Assembly (NCBI GenBank): GCA_023266845.1
Contig: JAHFPH010000019.1
Span: 1-36,790, forward strand
From: Rhodospirillaceae bacterium
GTDB taxonomy: Bacteria > Pseudomonadota > Alphaproteobacteria > JAEULC01
Reading direction: 5' to 3'
Length of the DNA stretch: 36,790 bases
Below the pieces are notes generated by a model. It did no database searches. It saw only the letters and a list, made by a program, of their open reading frames with translations, and was not told the DNA's origin. Of the stretch, positions 7,754 through 15,750 are shown one piece after another. Every line of letters starts with the position of its first letter. Positions within the stretch are counted from its first letter, which is position 1. Made by a program: the position numbers and the translations under genes.

Positions 7754-8475
7754 TTCTTGTCCCCTTCGCTCAAATCCTCGATCGGCTTTTCCCCGGCCGC
7801 GGCGCGGCGTTTCAGCGCCATGCCCACCGCCACCACGATGACGGCGCCAACGACGGCGGCGATATGGTCGCTCCACGAGCCCAGCGCCTGCTCGACCCAA
7901 TGATGCACCAGCTTGTCTTCCGCCATGATGCCGCCGGCCAGCCAGCCCAACAGCGCCGCCCCCGCGATCACCAGGATCGGATAGCGGTTCAGTATTCGCA
8001 TCAGCACTTGGCTGCCGACCACGATCAACGGCACCGACAGGATCAGGCCGAGCACGATCAGCAGCATTTCGCCCTTGGCCGCGGCGACGATGGCGATGAC
8101 GTTGTCCAGGCTCATCACCACGTCGGCGACGACGATGGTCTGGATCGCGCCCCACAGGCCGGCCGAGCCCTTCACGCCGTCCTCGCCGCCGCCATCCTCG
8201 GGCACCATCAGCTTGACGCCGATCCACAGCAGCAACAGGCCGCCGATCAGCTTCAAGGCCGGGATCACCAGCAGCCACGAGATGATCAGGCAGAAGACCA
8301 CGCGCACGGCCACCGCGCCCGCGCTGCCCGCGACCACGGCGGTGTTGCGATAGCGGTCCGGCAGGTTGCGGCAGGCCAGCGCGATGACCACCGCGTTGTC
8401 GCCCGACAAAAGAATGTTGACCAGGATGATCTGCCACAGCCCCAGCCAGAAATGGGACTCGAACAACATGTCCAT
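7750..8475 (-). CDS. TerC family integral membrane protein, YjbE-like
   Basis: A 241-residue polytopic inner-membrane protein with about seven hydrophobic segments. Conserved acidic motifs of the TerC/Alx/YjbE family are present in helices 1 and 4: NILLSGDNAVVIALACRNLP (~20-39) and VVMSLDNVIAIVAA (~120-133). Members export Mn2+ or accompany secreted metalloprotein loading; those of the YjbE type are often controlled by the yybP-ykoY manganese riboswitch. I looked for that leader in 8476-8600 and could not recognise it. A charged linker (PEDGGGEDGVKG) separates helices 3 and 4. The gene is first in the minus-strand operon, overlapping usp by four bases. Confidence 0.92.
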   Translation of the reverse strand: MDMLFESHFWLGLWQIILVNILLSGDNAVVIALACRNLPDRYRNTAVVAGSAGAVAVRVVFCLIISWLLVIPALKLIGGLLLLWIGVKLMVPEDGGGEDGVKGSAGLWGAIQTIVVADVVMSLDNVIAIVAAAKGEMLLIVLGLILSVPLIVVGSQVLMRILNRYPILVIAGAALLGWLAGGIMAEDKLVHHWVEQALGSWSDHIAAVVGAVIVVAVGMALKRRAAAGEKPIEDLSEGDKK

Positions 8476-8600
8476 AAGCGCTGCGGTATCCCCCTTGCGG
8501 TCCTAGCGGCGCGGCGGCTGTTGGGCCGGCCGGGCGCGGGCGACAAATTAGCGGTTTTGCGCGCGGATGGCGATTGCGGATTTCGCCGCGCGGCGGACGG

Positions 8601-8888
8601 TCAGCGGGAATCCTTCTTGTCGCGCAGGCGGCGGTCGGCGTCGTCGTAGCACTGTCCCAGGAAGCGGCCGAACCTGTCGTTGTAATCGCGCCGATTGCGT
8701 TCAAGCTGCACCAGGTCGTCGCCGGGCCTGGGCTCGGTGCGCGGCGGCGGGCCGAAACGGCGCGCGGCGTCGCGCTGGCATTGGTTATAGGCCTTGTCGC
8801 GCTCGAAAAAAATCGATTGCGCGGCGGCCGGCGCCACACAGGCGGCGGTCAGCGTCGTCGCCAGCAGGATCAGGGCGCGCGCGTGCAC
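8601..8888 (-). CDS. small periplasmic protein of unknown function
   Basis: The 95-residue product has a clear signal peptide (MHARALILLATTLTAACVAPAAAQ, cleavage near residue 23-24). The mature part of about 72 residues is charged and probably helical. Two cysteines in the mature chain, in NQCQRDAARRFG and GQCYDDADRRLRD, could form a disulfide bridging two helices. The Cys at residue 17 is inside the signal sequence and does not fit a good lipobox. I know no family name for it. It lies about 125 bases upstream of terC on the same strand and may precede that operon. Confidence 0.65.
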   Translation of the reverse strand: MHARALILLATTLTAACVAPAAAQSIFFERDKAYNQCQRDAARRFGPPPRTEPRPGDDLVQLERNRRDYNDRFGRFLGQCYDDADRRLRDKKDSR

Positions 8889-8938
8889 GGCCGAAGCCTA
8901 TCATGCCGGCACGCGCGGCCGAAACGGCCGGCCGCGGA

Positions 8939-9134
8939 TCAGCTGATGGTGGTGAGCGTGCCGACGCGCGGGCGGAAGAAGGCCGGTGATACAGCGTCCG
9001 GTTGGACAGCACGTTGCTAACAGCACGTTGCTATAGGTGATCGGCGTCCAGATCGTAGTGTAGGCGTAATAGATCTCGACGACGATCAGCGTGTCGCCCG
9101 CGGCCACGGTCATGCCGGCGGGCAGGGTGGCGGC
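8939..9134 (-). pseudogene. TadE-like pilus protein, 5'-truncated and frameshifted remnant
   Basis: Read on the minus strand from about 9134, the remnant gives GSAATLPAGMTVAAGDTLIV then VEIYYAYTTIWTPITYSNVL, the C-terminal beta-rich part of a TadE/TadG-type pseudopilin. A 14-bp tandem duplication (9006-9033) then shifts the frame. Without it the frame continues LSNRTLYHR, and after loss of one further base it ends AFFRPRVGTLTTIS and TGA at 8939-8941. No N-terminal transmembrane segment is present; the sequence stops at the junction with an oppositely oriented tadG-like remnant. Family assignment rests on recognising the TadE C-terminal pattern by eye. Confidence 0.6.
9006..9033. repeat. 14-bp tandem duplication disrupting the tadE-like remnant
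   Basis: ACAGCACGTTGCTA occurs twice in direct succession, at 9006-9019 and 9020-9033, without mismatch. Fourteen bases is not a multiple of three, so the duplication breaks the minus-strand reading frame. Confidence 0.9.
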
Positions 9135-9659
9135 ACTGCCGTGCTCGCGGGCCTGGCTTGGGGCTGGCGGGCGCCAAGCCCTAACTATCACGGCCTGTGG
9201 GGCAGCCCCACGCCCTCGACCCTGCCGTTGGACTACAACACCGACAAGATGAACAAGGTCATCGTGCTCTTGACCGACGGCGTGAACGAGGTGGCGCAGG
9301 GCAACATGCCGGGCTGCAGCGGTTCGATCTCCGCCTATCAAACCTACAAATGCCCGGCCGATTCCGACTACAGCTCCTATGGGCGCATGTCGGAGCGGCA
9401 TTTCGGCAGCAGCATCGACACGGTGTCCGAGTTCACCACCGAGCTCAACACCCTCGTCTCTACCTTGTGCACCGCAATCAAGGCCAAGGGCATCATCATT
9501 TACTCGATTCTATTGCAGGTGAACGATTCGACGACCAACCAGCTGTATTCGGACTGCGCCACGCCGGGCAATTACCACAACTCGCCCAGCTCCTCGAACC
9601 TGGCCGGCATCTTCAACACGATCGCCCAACAGCTCAGCAAGCTGCGCGTGTCGAGATAG
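9129..9659 (+). pseudogene. TadG-like von Willebrand factor A domain protein, 5'-truncated C-terminal fragment
   Basis: The plus-strand frame from about 9129 reads GTAVLAGLAWGWRAPSPNYH and then LPLDYNTDKMNKVIVLLTDG, the pattern at the C-terminal half of TadG/vWA pilus-assembly proteins. The KVIVLLTDG strand carries the T and D of the third MIDAS motif. The rest ends AQQLSKLRVSR and TAG at 9657-9659. A complete protein would have an N-terminal membrane helix and the DxSxS MIDAS motif, both missing here. The frame is intact from 9141 (GTG), so a 172-aa peptide is possible, but there is no ribosome site and no export signal. It starts back to back with the tadE-like remnant. Confidence 0.65.
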
Positions 9660-9689
9660 CTCCCCGCTGGCGGTGGAGGGTTCGCCGGG

Positions 9690-10397
9690 TCAGTGGTACT
9701 GCTCGACCTCGGCGAAGACTTTCCTGAGCGCGTCCGCGTTGAAGCCGGGCCTGCGCGCCGCGGCCATGATCGCCGCCTCACGTTTGCCGATCAGTTGCGC
9801 GGCCTTGATGATCGCGCCGATCTTGTCCTTGAGCACCACCACCGCCCCGTGCCGGTCGGCATGCACCAGATCGCCCGAGCGCACCACCATGCCCGACACG
9901 TTGATCTCGCCGCCGAAATCCACGATATCGGCATAGGCATGCGACGGCGTTACGCGCGCCGCCAGGAATTGGAACCCCGGCGCCACCGCGTGCAGGTCGC
10001 GCACCGATCCGCTGGTCACCACGCCCAGGCACCCTAGGCCCTTGTGGATCGTGCTGTTGACCTCGCCCCAGAAGGCGCCGAACCCGGCGCGCGCGCCGTC
10101 CAGGTCCTGGATCAGCACCACGCGCGGGCCGGGCACCTTGCTCAGATAGTCGAAATAGGCCAGGCGCTTTTCGCGCCCCGGCGATCCCGGCTGGGTCGAG
10201 CGCAGCGTGGCCGTGACCGCGTAACCCACCATCGACGGCAGCTCGGGGAACGCGCAGAGCAGCGGCTCCTGGGTCCAGAACTGCGTGCGATATTTCGGGT
10301 CGATCATCTCCAGCGCGTTGCAGATGCTGGGCGTGTCCCACTTCGCCAGCGCGGCGAGGTCTTCCGGCGTCGGCGCGATCGACTGGGCGGCGGTCAT
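9690..10397 (-). CDS. RraA family protein (HMG/CHA aldolase-like)
   Basis: A 235-residue member of the RraA / 4-hydroxy-4-methyl-2-oxoglutarate aldolase-like fold. Recognisable segments are KWDTPSICNALE near the N-terminus, DLDGARAGFGAFWGEV, GCLGVVTSGSVRDL, where GxxxxxxxRD is the substrate and metal-binding loop, and GDLVHADRHGAVVV. Such proteins are divalent-metal lyases for oxaloacetate or aldol substrates, or act as RNase E regulators; the true substrate is unknown here. The track ORF begins at 10520, but MTAAQSIAPTPEDLAAL at 10397 is preferred because GGAGAAAACCGCC precedes it. It is divergent from the TPR-glycosyltransferase gene. Confidence 0.88.
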   Translation of the reverse strand: MTAAQSIAPTPEDLAALAKWDTPSICNALEMIDPKYRTQFWTQEPLLCAFPELPSMVGYAVTATLRSTQPGSPGREKRLAYFDYLSKVPGPRVVLIQDLDGARAGFGAFWGEVNSTIHKGLGCLGVVTSGSVRDLHAVAPGFQFLAARVTPSHAYADIVDFGGEINVSGMVVRSGDLVHADRHGAVVVLKDKIGAIIKAAQLIGKREAAIMAAARRPGFNADALRKVFAEVEQYH

Positions 10398-10508
10398 GGC
10401 GGTTTTCTCCGGGGCGTTTGAACGGGGCGGGAACTCTAGCAACCCGCGCGCGCAATGGACAGACGGCGGATAGACAGACGCGCCATGCGGCTTTAGCTTG
10501 CCGCGCGC

Positions 10509-12884
10509 ATGGCGGAACAACCCGACTCAAAGGACGGCCCGGCTCAGGACATCGCGCGTGGCGAAAGGCTGCTCGCCGCCGGACAAGCCGAGGCCGCGCT
10601 GGCGGCGCTGCGCCCCGCCGCCGAAAGCGCCGATCCGGCCGCCCGCGCCCAGGCGCTGGACGCTATGGGCCGCGCCTTTCTGGCGCTGGAGAATCCGGGC
10701 GAGGCGCTGAAGCACGCGGAGCGCGCGCTGGCCGCGCATCGCGCGGCGGCGATTTCCGCCAATCGTGCGCGCGCGTTGTTGCGCCTGGGGCGCGGCGACG
10801 AGGCGACCCAGGCCGCCGACGCGGCGCTGGCGCTGCATCCAACCGAGGCGCGCGCGCTGGCGGTGCGCGCGGAAGTCGCGGCGTCGCGCGGCGACAAGCC
10901 GGCGATATTCGCGCCCGCGCCGGAAAAGCTCGACCTGCCGGAACCGATCGCCGACGCGCTGGCCTCGGCCGGCGACGCCATGACGGTCGGCGTGGCCTGG
11001 GACAGCGACCGGAAATCCGATTCCGCGCTCGACGATCCGCTGGGCACGCCGGGCGCCGGACGGTTTTCCGCGTCGCTCGATCTCGCGCTGAGATTCTTCG
11101 CCCAGCCCGGCGCGCGGCTGGTGCTGCTGCGCAGCCGCGCCGCCGACGCCCAGGCCCGCCGCGCCGCCCAGGTCGGCATCGTGATCGACCCGTTCGCGGC
11201 GCTGCACGACTCCACAATCGACGACGCGCTTCTGGCCGGCGTGATTTCGCGCCTGGACGCGGTCGTCGCGGTCGACTCGCGCGCGGCCGAACTGGCCGGG
11301 CTTCTGGGCAAACACGGATTCGTGCTGCTGCCCACGGGCATCGTCGGACGCTGGCCCGAGGCGGGGCCGCCCGACGCGATGAAGTCGCTGACCATCCACC
11401 GCCAGCCCGCGCCGCGGGATTGGGAAACGCCGTTCCGCGCCGTGGCCGAGGCGCTGACCATCATGCTGCGGGCGCGCAAGCCCGCGCCGGCCAAGCCGCC
11501 ACCCCCCGACATCGCCAAGCAGGCGCAAGCCCTGCTGGTCCAGGGCAACGAGCTGCACGCCAAGGGCGATATCGCCGGCGCGGCGCGCGCCTGGCGCCAG
11601 GCCCTGGCGCTGAACCCGCGCCTGCCCGCGGCCTGGGGCAATCTGGGCGTGATGCTGCGCGTGGAGGACCATCCCGAGGCCGCGATCGCGTGCTACCGCG
11701 AAGCGCTGGGCGTGGGCGGCGGCGAGACGGCCAGCACCACCGGCAACATGGGCAACGCCACCAAGGACGCCGACCGGCTGGAAGAGGCGATCGCGCTTCA
11801 CCGCAAGACGGTCGAGATGGACCCCGGCAAGGCCAGCAACCACCACAATTTCGGCATCTCGCTGCGCCAGGCCGGGCGCTACCGCGAGGCGATCCGCTGC
11901 TTCGAGCGCGCGCTGCAGCTGAAACCCAGCTGGGTTTCGGCGCAATGGGACCTGGCGCTGGCGCGGCTGCATGTCGGTGACTTCGCCAAGGGCTGGCCGC
12001 TGTACGAGGCGCGCTGGAACCTGCCCGAAATGTCGATGCCCAAGCTCAGCAAGCCGTTGTGGAACGGCGAGGCGCTGAACGGCCAGACCATCCTGCTGCA
12101 CAGCGAACAGGGCTTCGGCGACGCAATCCAATGCGTGCGCTACGTTCCGGCCTTGAAGGCGCGCGGCGCGGCACGCGTGGTGCTGGATTGCAAGCCGCAG
12201 CTCTCCCGGCTGTTCGCGGCGGTCGAAGGCCTCGACGCCATCGCGCCGCGCGGCAGCGGCCTGCCGCCGTTCGATCTGCATTGCCCGCTCAACAGCCTGC
12301 CGGGGCGGTTCGGGACCGACACGTCCTCGATTCCCGGCAAGACGCCGTTCATCCGCGCGCCCGCGGGCGGGGCGGCGAAATTCGCGCGCGCCTTGACGCT
12401 GGCGGGCAAGCGGCTGAAAGTCGGCATCGTGTGGTCGGGCAGCGTGACGTTCAAGGACAACCATCACCGCGCCACGACACTGGCGCGCTTCCTCAAGCAT
12501 TTCGGCCTGCCCGAGATCTGTCTTTTCAGCCTACAGAAGGGCCCGCCCGAGGCTGAGATCAAGGCGCTGGGCGCCGACGCGCCTGTTGTAGACTTAGCCC
12601 CTCTCATCGAGGATTTCGCCGACACTGCGGCGGTGATCGACGAGCTCGATCTGGTGCTGATGACCGACAGTTCGGTCTCGCACCTGGCCGGTGCCATGAA
12701 CCGGCCGGTATGGCAGCTGCTGCCCTATCACGCGCACTGGCTGTGGCTGGAGAACGAGCACCTGACCACGCCGTGGTATCCCTCGATGCGCTTCTTCCGC
12801 CAGCCGGCCATCAACGACTGGGACACGCCGTTCGGGCGCGCGGCCGACGCCCTCATCGATTTGGCGCGGCAGAAGCAAACCTAA
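10509..12884 (+). CDS. TPR-repeat glycosyltransferase with a duplicated, degenerate GT half-domain
   Basis: A 791-residue cytoplasmic protein. Residues ~10-130 form Ala-rich TPR-like helices. Residues ~157-322 resemble the C-terminal half of a GT-B glycosyltransferase: VGVAWDSDRK, LDAVVAVDSRAAELAGLLGK, RDWETPFRAVAEAL. Residues ~335-500 hold standard TPRs (AARAWRQALALNPRLPAAWG, EAIRCFERALQLKP). Residues ~525-788 carry a full GT9/heptosyltransferase-like domain: ILLHSEQGFGDAIQCVRYVP, VGIVWSGSVTFKDN, LDLVLMTDSSVSHLAGAMNR, WYPSMRFFRQP, NDWDTPFGRAADAL. The two halves match segment by segment, so the N-terminal one appears to be an internal duplicate that lost several residues. Substrate unknown; TPR-GT proteins of this kind often modify flagellin or surface glycans. 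ATG at 10509; the next gene follows after 18 bases. Confidence 0.88.
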   Translation: MAEQPDSKDGPAQDIARGERLLAAGQAEAALAALRPAAESADPAARAQALDAMGRAFLALENPGEALKHAERALAAHRAAAISANRARALLRLGRGDEATQAADAALALHPTEARALAVRAEVAASRGDKPAIFAPAPEKLDLPEPIADALASAGDAMTVGVAWDSDRKSDSALDDPLGTPGAGRFSASLDLALRFFAQPGARLVLLRSRAADAQARRAAQVGIVIDPFAALHDSTIDDALLAGVISRLDAVVAVDSRAAELAGLLGKHGFVLLPTGIVGRWPEAGPPDAMKSLTIHRQPAPRDWETPFRAVAEALTIMLRARKPAPAKPPPPDIAKQAQALLVQGNELHAKGDIAGAARAWRQALALNPRLPAAWGNLGVMLRVEDHPEAAIACYREALGVGGGETASTTGNMGNATKDADRLEEAIALHRKTVEMDPGKASNHHNFGISLRQAGRYREAIRCFERALQLKPSWVSAQWDLALARLHVGDFAKGWPLYEARWNLPEMSMPKLSKPLWNGEALNGQTILLHSEQGFGDAIQCVRYVPALKARGAARVVLDCKPQLSRLFAAVEGLDAIAPRGSGLPPFDLHCPLNSLPGRFGTDTSSIPGKTPFIRAPAGGAAKFARALTLAGKRLKVGIVWSGSVTFKDNHHRATTLARFLKHFGLPEICLFSLQKGPPEAEIKALGADAPVVDLAPLIEDFADTAAVIDELDLVLMTDSSVSHLAGAMNRPVWQLLPYHAHWLWLENEHLTTPWYPSMRFFRQPAINDWDTPFGRAADALIDLARQKQT

Positions 12885-12902
12885 CCCGGGAAAGGCGACC
12901 GA

Positions 12903-13313
12903 ATGCGGGCCAAGACGGAAAAGCTGATCCGCGAGTATTACCGCCGTTTCAACGCCCGGGACGTCGACGGGTTCCTCGACCTGCTGACCGATGACGTGGC
13001 GCACGATATCAGCCAGGGCAAGCGGGAAAGGGGCAAGCGCGCCTTCCACCAGTTCCTCGATCACATGAACGCGCGCTACCGCGAAACCGTGCACGATCTC
13101 GCCGTCATGTCCTCGCCCGACGGCAGGCGCGCGGCGGCCGAATTCAAGCTCAGCGGGCAATATCTGAAGACCGACGGCACGCTGCCCAAGGCGTGCGGCC
13201 AACGCTATCGCCTGGTGGTCGGCGCATTTTTCGCGATACGCGGCGGCAGGATCGCGCGCATTTCCAACCACTACAACATGAAGGACTGGCTCAAGCAGAT
13301 CGGCGGGAAATAA
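12903..13313 (+). CDS. SnoaL/NTF2-like protein, ketosteroid isomerase-related
   Basis: A 136-residue single-domain protein of the NTF2-like superfamily. The usual helix start LIREYYRRFNARDVDGFLDL leads to LLTDDVAHDISQGKRERGKR, and the final strands GAFFAIRGGRIARISNHYN close the cone-shaped fold. Family members can be isomerases, dehydratases or ligand-binding proteins; the active pocket cannot be assigned from sequence alone. The GGGAAAGGCGACC upstream supports the ATG at 12903. Its stop TAA is directly followed by the ATG of the GNAT gene (TAAATGATG), so the two are translationally coupled and probably act on related substrates. Confidence 0.85.
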   Translation: MRAKTEKLIREYYRRFNARDVDGFLDLLTDDVAHDISQGKRERGKRAFHQFLDHMNARYRETVHDLAVMSSPDGRRAAAEFKLSGQYLKTDGTLPKACGQRYRLVVGAFFAIRGGRIARISNHYNMKDWLKQIGGK

Positions 13314-13913
13314 ATGATGAAACCCGCGCTCAGGATCGAGCGGCTGAAGGGCCGCGCCATTCTGGACCGGCTGGACGATCTCGCGCGCCTCAGGATCGCG
13401 GTGTTCCGCGACTTTCCCTATCTCTACGACGGCGGCATGGAATACGAGACCGGCTACATGCGCACCTATGCCGAGTCGGCCGACGCGGTGCTGATCGCGG
13501 CGTTCGACGGCGACAAGACGGTCGGCGCTTCCACCGCCGTGCCGCTGAAAGACGCGTCCGAGGAATGCATCAAGCCCTTCGCCGCGCAGGGCCATGACAT
13601 CGGCTCGATCTTCTATTTCGGCGAATCGGTGCTGCTGCGCCCGTATCGCGGCCGGGGCGTGGGCCTACGCTTTTTCGAGGAGCGCGAAGCCGCCGCGAAA
13701 GCTCATGGCGGAATCGAAATCGCCACGTTCTGCGCCGTTGAGCGCCCCGACGATCATCCGCTGCGGCCCAAGGATTACATGCCGCTGGATCGCTTTTGGG
13801 AAAAGCGCGGCTATGCCAGGCATCCTGAGCTGGTGGCGAAATTCCACTGGCGCGACCTGACGGACGGCATGGACTCGGAAAAGTCGCTGGTGTTCTGGCT
13901 GAAGCGCGTTTAG
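13314..13913 (+). CDS. GNAT family N-acetyltransferase
   Basis: A 199-residue acetyltransferase. The acetyl-CoA pyrophosphate loop is visible as YRGRGVGLRFFEERE (~118-132), after the beta-4 strand IFYFGESVLLRP. The C-terminal part FWEKRGYARHPELVAKFHWRD is the usual final helix and beta strand. The N-terminus (LARLRIAVFRDFPYLYDG) resembles a known alphaproteobacterial subgroup with Y-D-G loop. It starts immediately after the NTF2-like gene, and its TAG stop overlaps tail to tail with the stop of the TPP enzyme on the other strand (13910-13913). Acceptor substrate unknown. Confidence 0.88.
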   Translation: MMKPALRIERLKGRAILDRLDDLARLRIAVFRDFPYLYDGGMEYETGYMRTYAESADAVLIAAFDGDKTVGASTAVPLKDASEECIKPFAAQGHDIGSIFYFGESVLLRPYRGRGVGLRFFEEREAAAKAHGGIEIATFCAVERPDDHPLRPKDYMPLDRFWEKRGYARHPELVAKFHWRDLTDGMDSEKSLVFWLKRV

Positions 13914-15637
13914 CGCGCCAGGATCGGCCTGCCGGCGCGCGTCGCCGCGGCAAGCTCGCTCAGCGTCACGCGGCTCGACACCGCCTCGGGGTCGAGCTTC
14001 AGTTCCACCACCGCGGGCTTGCCCGCGTTCAGCGCGCGCTCCAGCGCGGGCAGGAAATCGACGGTGCGCTCCACCGTCTCGCCATGCGCCCCGAACGAGC
14101 GTGCATAGGCGGCGAAATCGGGATTGCTGAGCTCCGTCGCCGGATAGCGCCCGGGATAGGCGCGCGCCTGGTGCATGCGGATCGTGCCGTATGCGTCGTT
14201 CGTCACCAGCAGAACCACGATGTTCGCGCGGTACTGCATGGCGGTCGCCAGCTCATGCGCGCTCATCAGGAAACCGCCGTCGCCGACCCAGGCGACGACC
14301 GGGCGCTCAGGCTCGGCCAGCTTCACCGCCAGGGCCGCGGGGATCGCATAGCCCATCGTGCCGTTGGCCGGGCCGATGAAACCGCGGAAGCGCCGCGCGC
14401 GGTGGAAGCGCTGCACCCAGCCGCCGAAATTGCCCGAGTCGATCGTGACGACCGCGTCGCGCGGCAGCGCCGCGGTGAACTGCTTCATCGCCTGGCCCAG
14501 GTCGAACGCGCCGGGGCTGGGGCCGGGCTGCTGGTTCTGCTCGTAGTCGGCGCGCGCCGCGCGGGTCCAGTCGTCCCAGGGCCGGCGCTCGATCGCGGAC
14601 AGGGCGCGCGCGGCGGAAGCGAATTCCTCCATGCCCGAGGCGATCGACAACTCGCCCTGATAGACGCGCCCCAGCTCGTCGGGATCGGCATACACATGGA
14701 CCAGGCGCTGGCGCGGCCTGGGCGGCACCACCAGCGTGTAGCCGTGGGTCGAGAATTCGCCCAGGCGCGCGCCCACCACCAGCAGCACGTCGCAGTCCTC
14801 GCGGATGCGCTTGGGCAGCGGCGGCGGCGCGCCACCCGCGCTGGTCTCGCCGATATAGTTCGGGTGGTCGTTGTCCAGCAGATCGACTGAGCGGAACGAG
14901 GCGCAAACCGGCAGGTTGTTGGCCTCGACGAAGGCGCGGATATCGTCGACCGCCTTTTGCGTCCAGCCGCCGCCGCCCAGCATGGCGATCGGGCGCTTTG
15001 CGCCGGCGAGAATCGCATGCAGCATCTGCATCTGTCGTGGGGCTGCCGCCGGACGCACGACGCGATAGCGCGCCGCGTCGCCGGCTTCGCTGCGCTCCAC
15101 CAGCATGTCCTCGGGCAGGCCCAGCACCACCGGTCCCGGCCGGCCCGAACAGGCGATGTGGAACGCGTGGCTGATCATCTCGGGAATTCGCGCCGCGTCG
15201 TCGATCTCGGCGGCGAACTTGGCGGTGTGGCCGAACATCGCCTTGATGTCGATTTCCTGGAACGCCTCGCGCTCGCGCGTGGCGCGCTCGATCTGGCCCA
15301 CGAACAGGATCAACGGCGTCGAATCCTGGAACGCGGTGTGGACGCCGATCATGGCGTGCGACGCGCCGGGGCCGCGCGTCACGAAACACAAGCCCGGCCG
15401 TCCAGTCAGTTTCCCGTGCGCTTCGGCCATGTGGCAGGCCGTGGCCTCGTGCCGGCAGGTAATCAGTTTCAACCTGCCGCCGACGTCGTGCATCGCATCC
15501 AGCGCGTCGAGGAAGCTTTCGCCCGGCACGCAGAACGCCATGTCCGCGCCGTGGATCAGCAACTGGTCCACCAACAGGCGGCCGCCGCTGCGCCGGTTGG
15601 CGGGCGCTGGCGAGGATGGGGGCTGGGCTGGGGTCAT
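13910..15637 (-). CDS. thiamine-pyrophosphate-dependent enzyme, acetolactate-synthase-like large subunit
   Basis: A 575-residue protein with the three-domain order of the POX/AHAS family: N-terminal Pyr domain with the catalytic Glu in TCRHEATACHMAEAHGKLTG (~Glu64), central domain, and C-terminal PP domain with the TPP-binding motif VGDGGFLMSAHELATAM and NDAYG (~440-475). Start 15637 (MTPAQPPSSPAPANRRSGGR) is chosen over the track start at 15730 because GAGAAAACG precedes it and the extra N-terminus lacks homologous character. No regulatory small subunit (ilvN) is adjacent, so it is probably not the biosynthetic AHAS. Alternatives are oxalyl-CoA-decarboxylase-like, benzoylformate-decarboxylase-like or sulfopyruvate-type activity. 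It is divergent from thrC. Confidence 0.88.
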   Translation of the reverse strand: MTPAQPPSSPAPANRRSGGRLLVDQLLIHGADMAFCVPGESFLDALDAMHDVGGRLKLITCRHEATACHMAEAHGKLTGRPGLCFVTRGPGASHAMIGVHTAFQDSTPLILFVGQIERATREREAFQEIDIKAMFGHTAKFAAEIDDAARIPEMISHAFHIACSGRPGPVVLGLPEDMLVERSEAGDAARYRVVRPAAAPRQMQMLHAILAGAKRPIAMLGGGGWTQKAVDDIRAFVEANNLPVCASFRSVDLLDNDHPNYIGETSAGGAPPPLPKRIREDCDVLLVVGARLGEFSTHGYTLVVPPRPRQRLVHVYADPDELGRVYQGELSIASGMEEFASAARALSAIERRPWDDWTRAARADYEQNQQPGPSPGAFDLGQAMKQFTAALPRDAVVTIDSGNFGGWVQRFHRARRFRGFIGPANGTMGYAIPAALAVKLAEPERPVVAWVGDGGFLMSAHELATAMQYRANIVVLLVTNDAYGTIRMHQARAYPGRYPATELSNPDFAAYARSFGAHGETVERTVDFLPALERALNAGKPAVVELKLDPEAVSSRVTLSELAAATRAGRPILAR

Positions 15638-15750
15638 CGGGCGTTTTCTCGACGGGTTGTGCAAGCTTAGCGCGCGGGCTTGCCATGCGGCCAGGGGCAG
15701 TTGCGGCGGGGCGGGTTGCGCCGTAAACAAGGCCCGAAAGGACGCGTTTC

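Noticed and set aside
8476-8600. Possible yybP-ykoY manganese riboswitch upstream of terC
   Set aside because: YjbE-type genes often carry it, and a GC-rich leader with AAGGGGGATA is present, but the conserved stem and loop sequence could not be recognised.
7319-8839. 506-aa minus-strand ORF
   Set aside because: Only its last ~144 codons are real (Usp). The rest is a shadow of terC and the small periplasmic gene in another frame.
9141-9659. Functional vWA protein gene
   Set aside because: No N-terminal membrane segment, no DxSxS MIDAS motif, no ribosome site; it begins at a rearrangement junction, so it is called a pseudogene fragment.
10527-12500. 657-aa ORF antisense to the TPR-glycosyltransferase
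   Set aside because: Arg/Gln/Gly-rich low-complexity product typical of a shadow frame in high-GC DNA; the plus-strand gene has clear domains.
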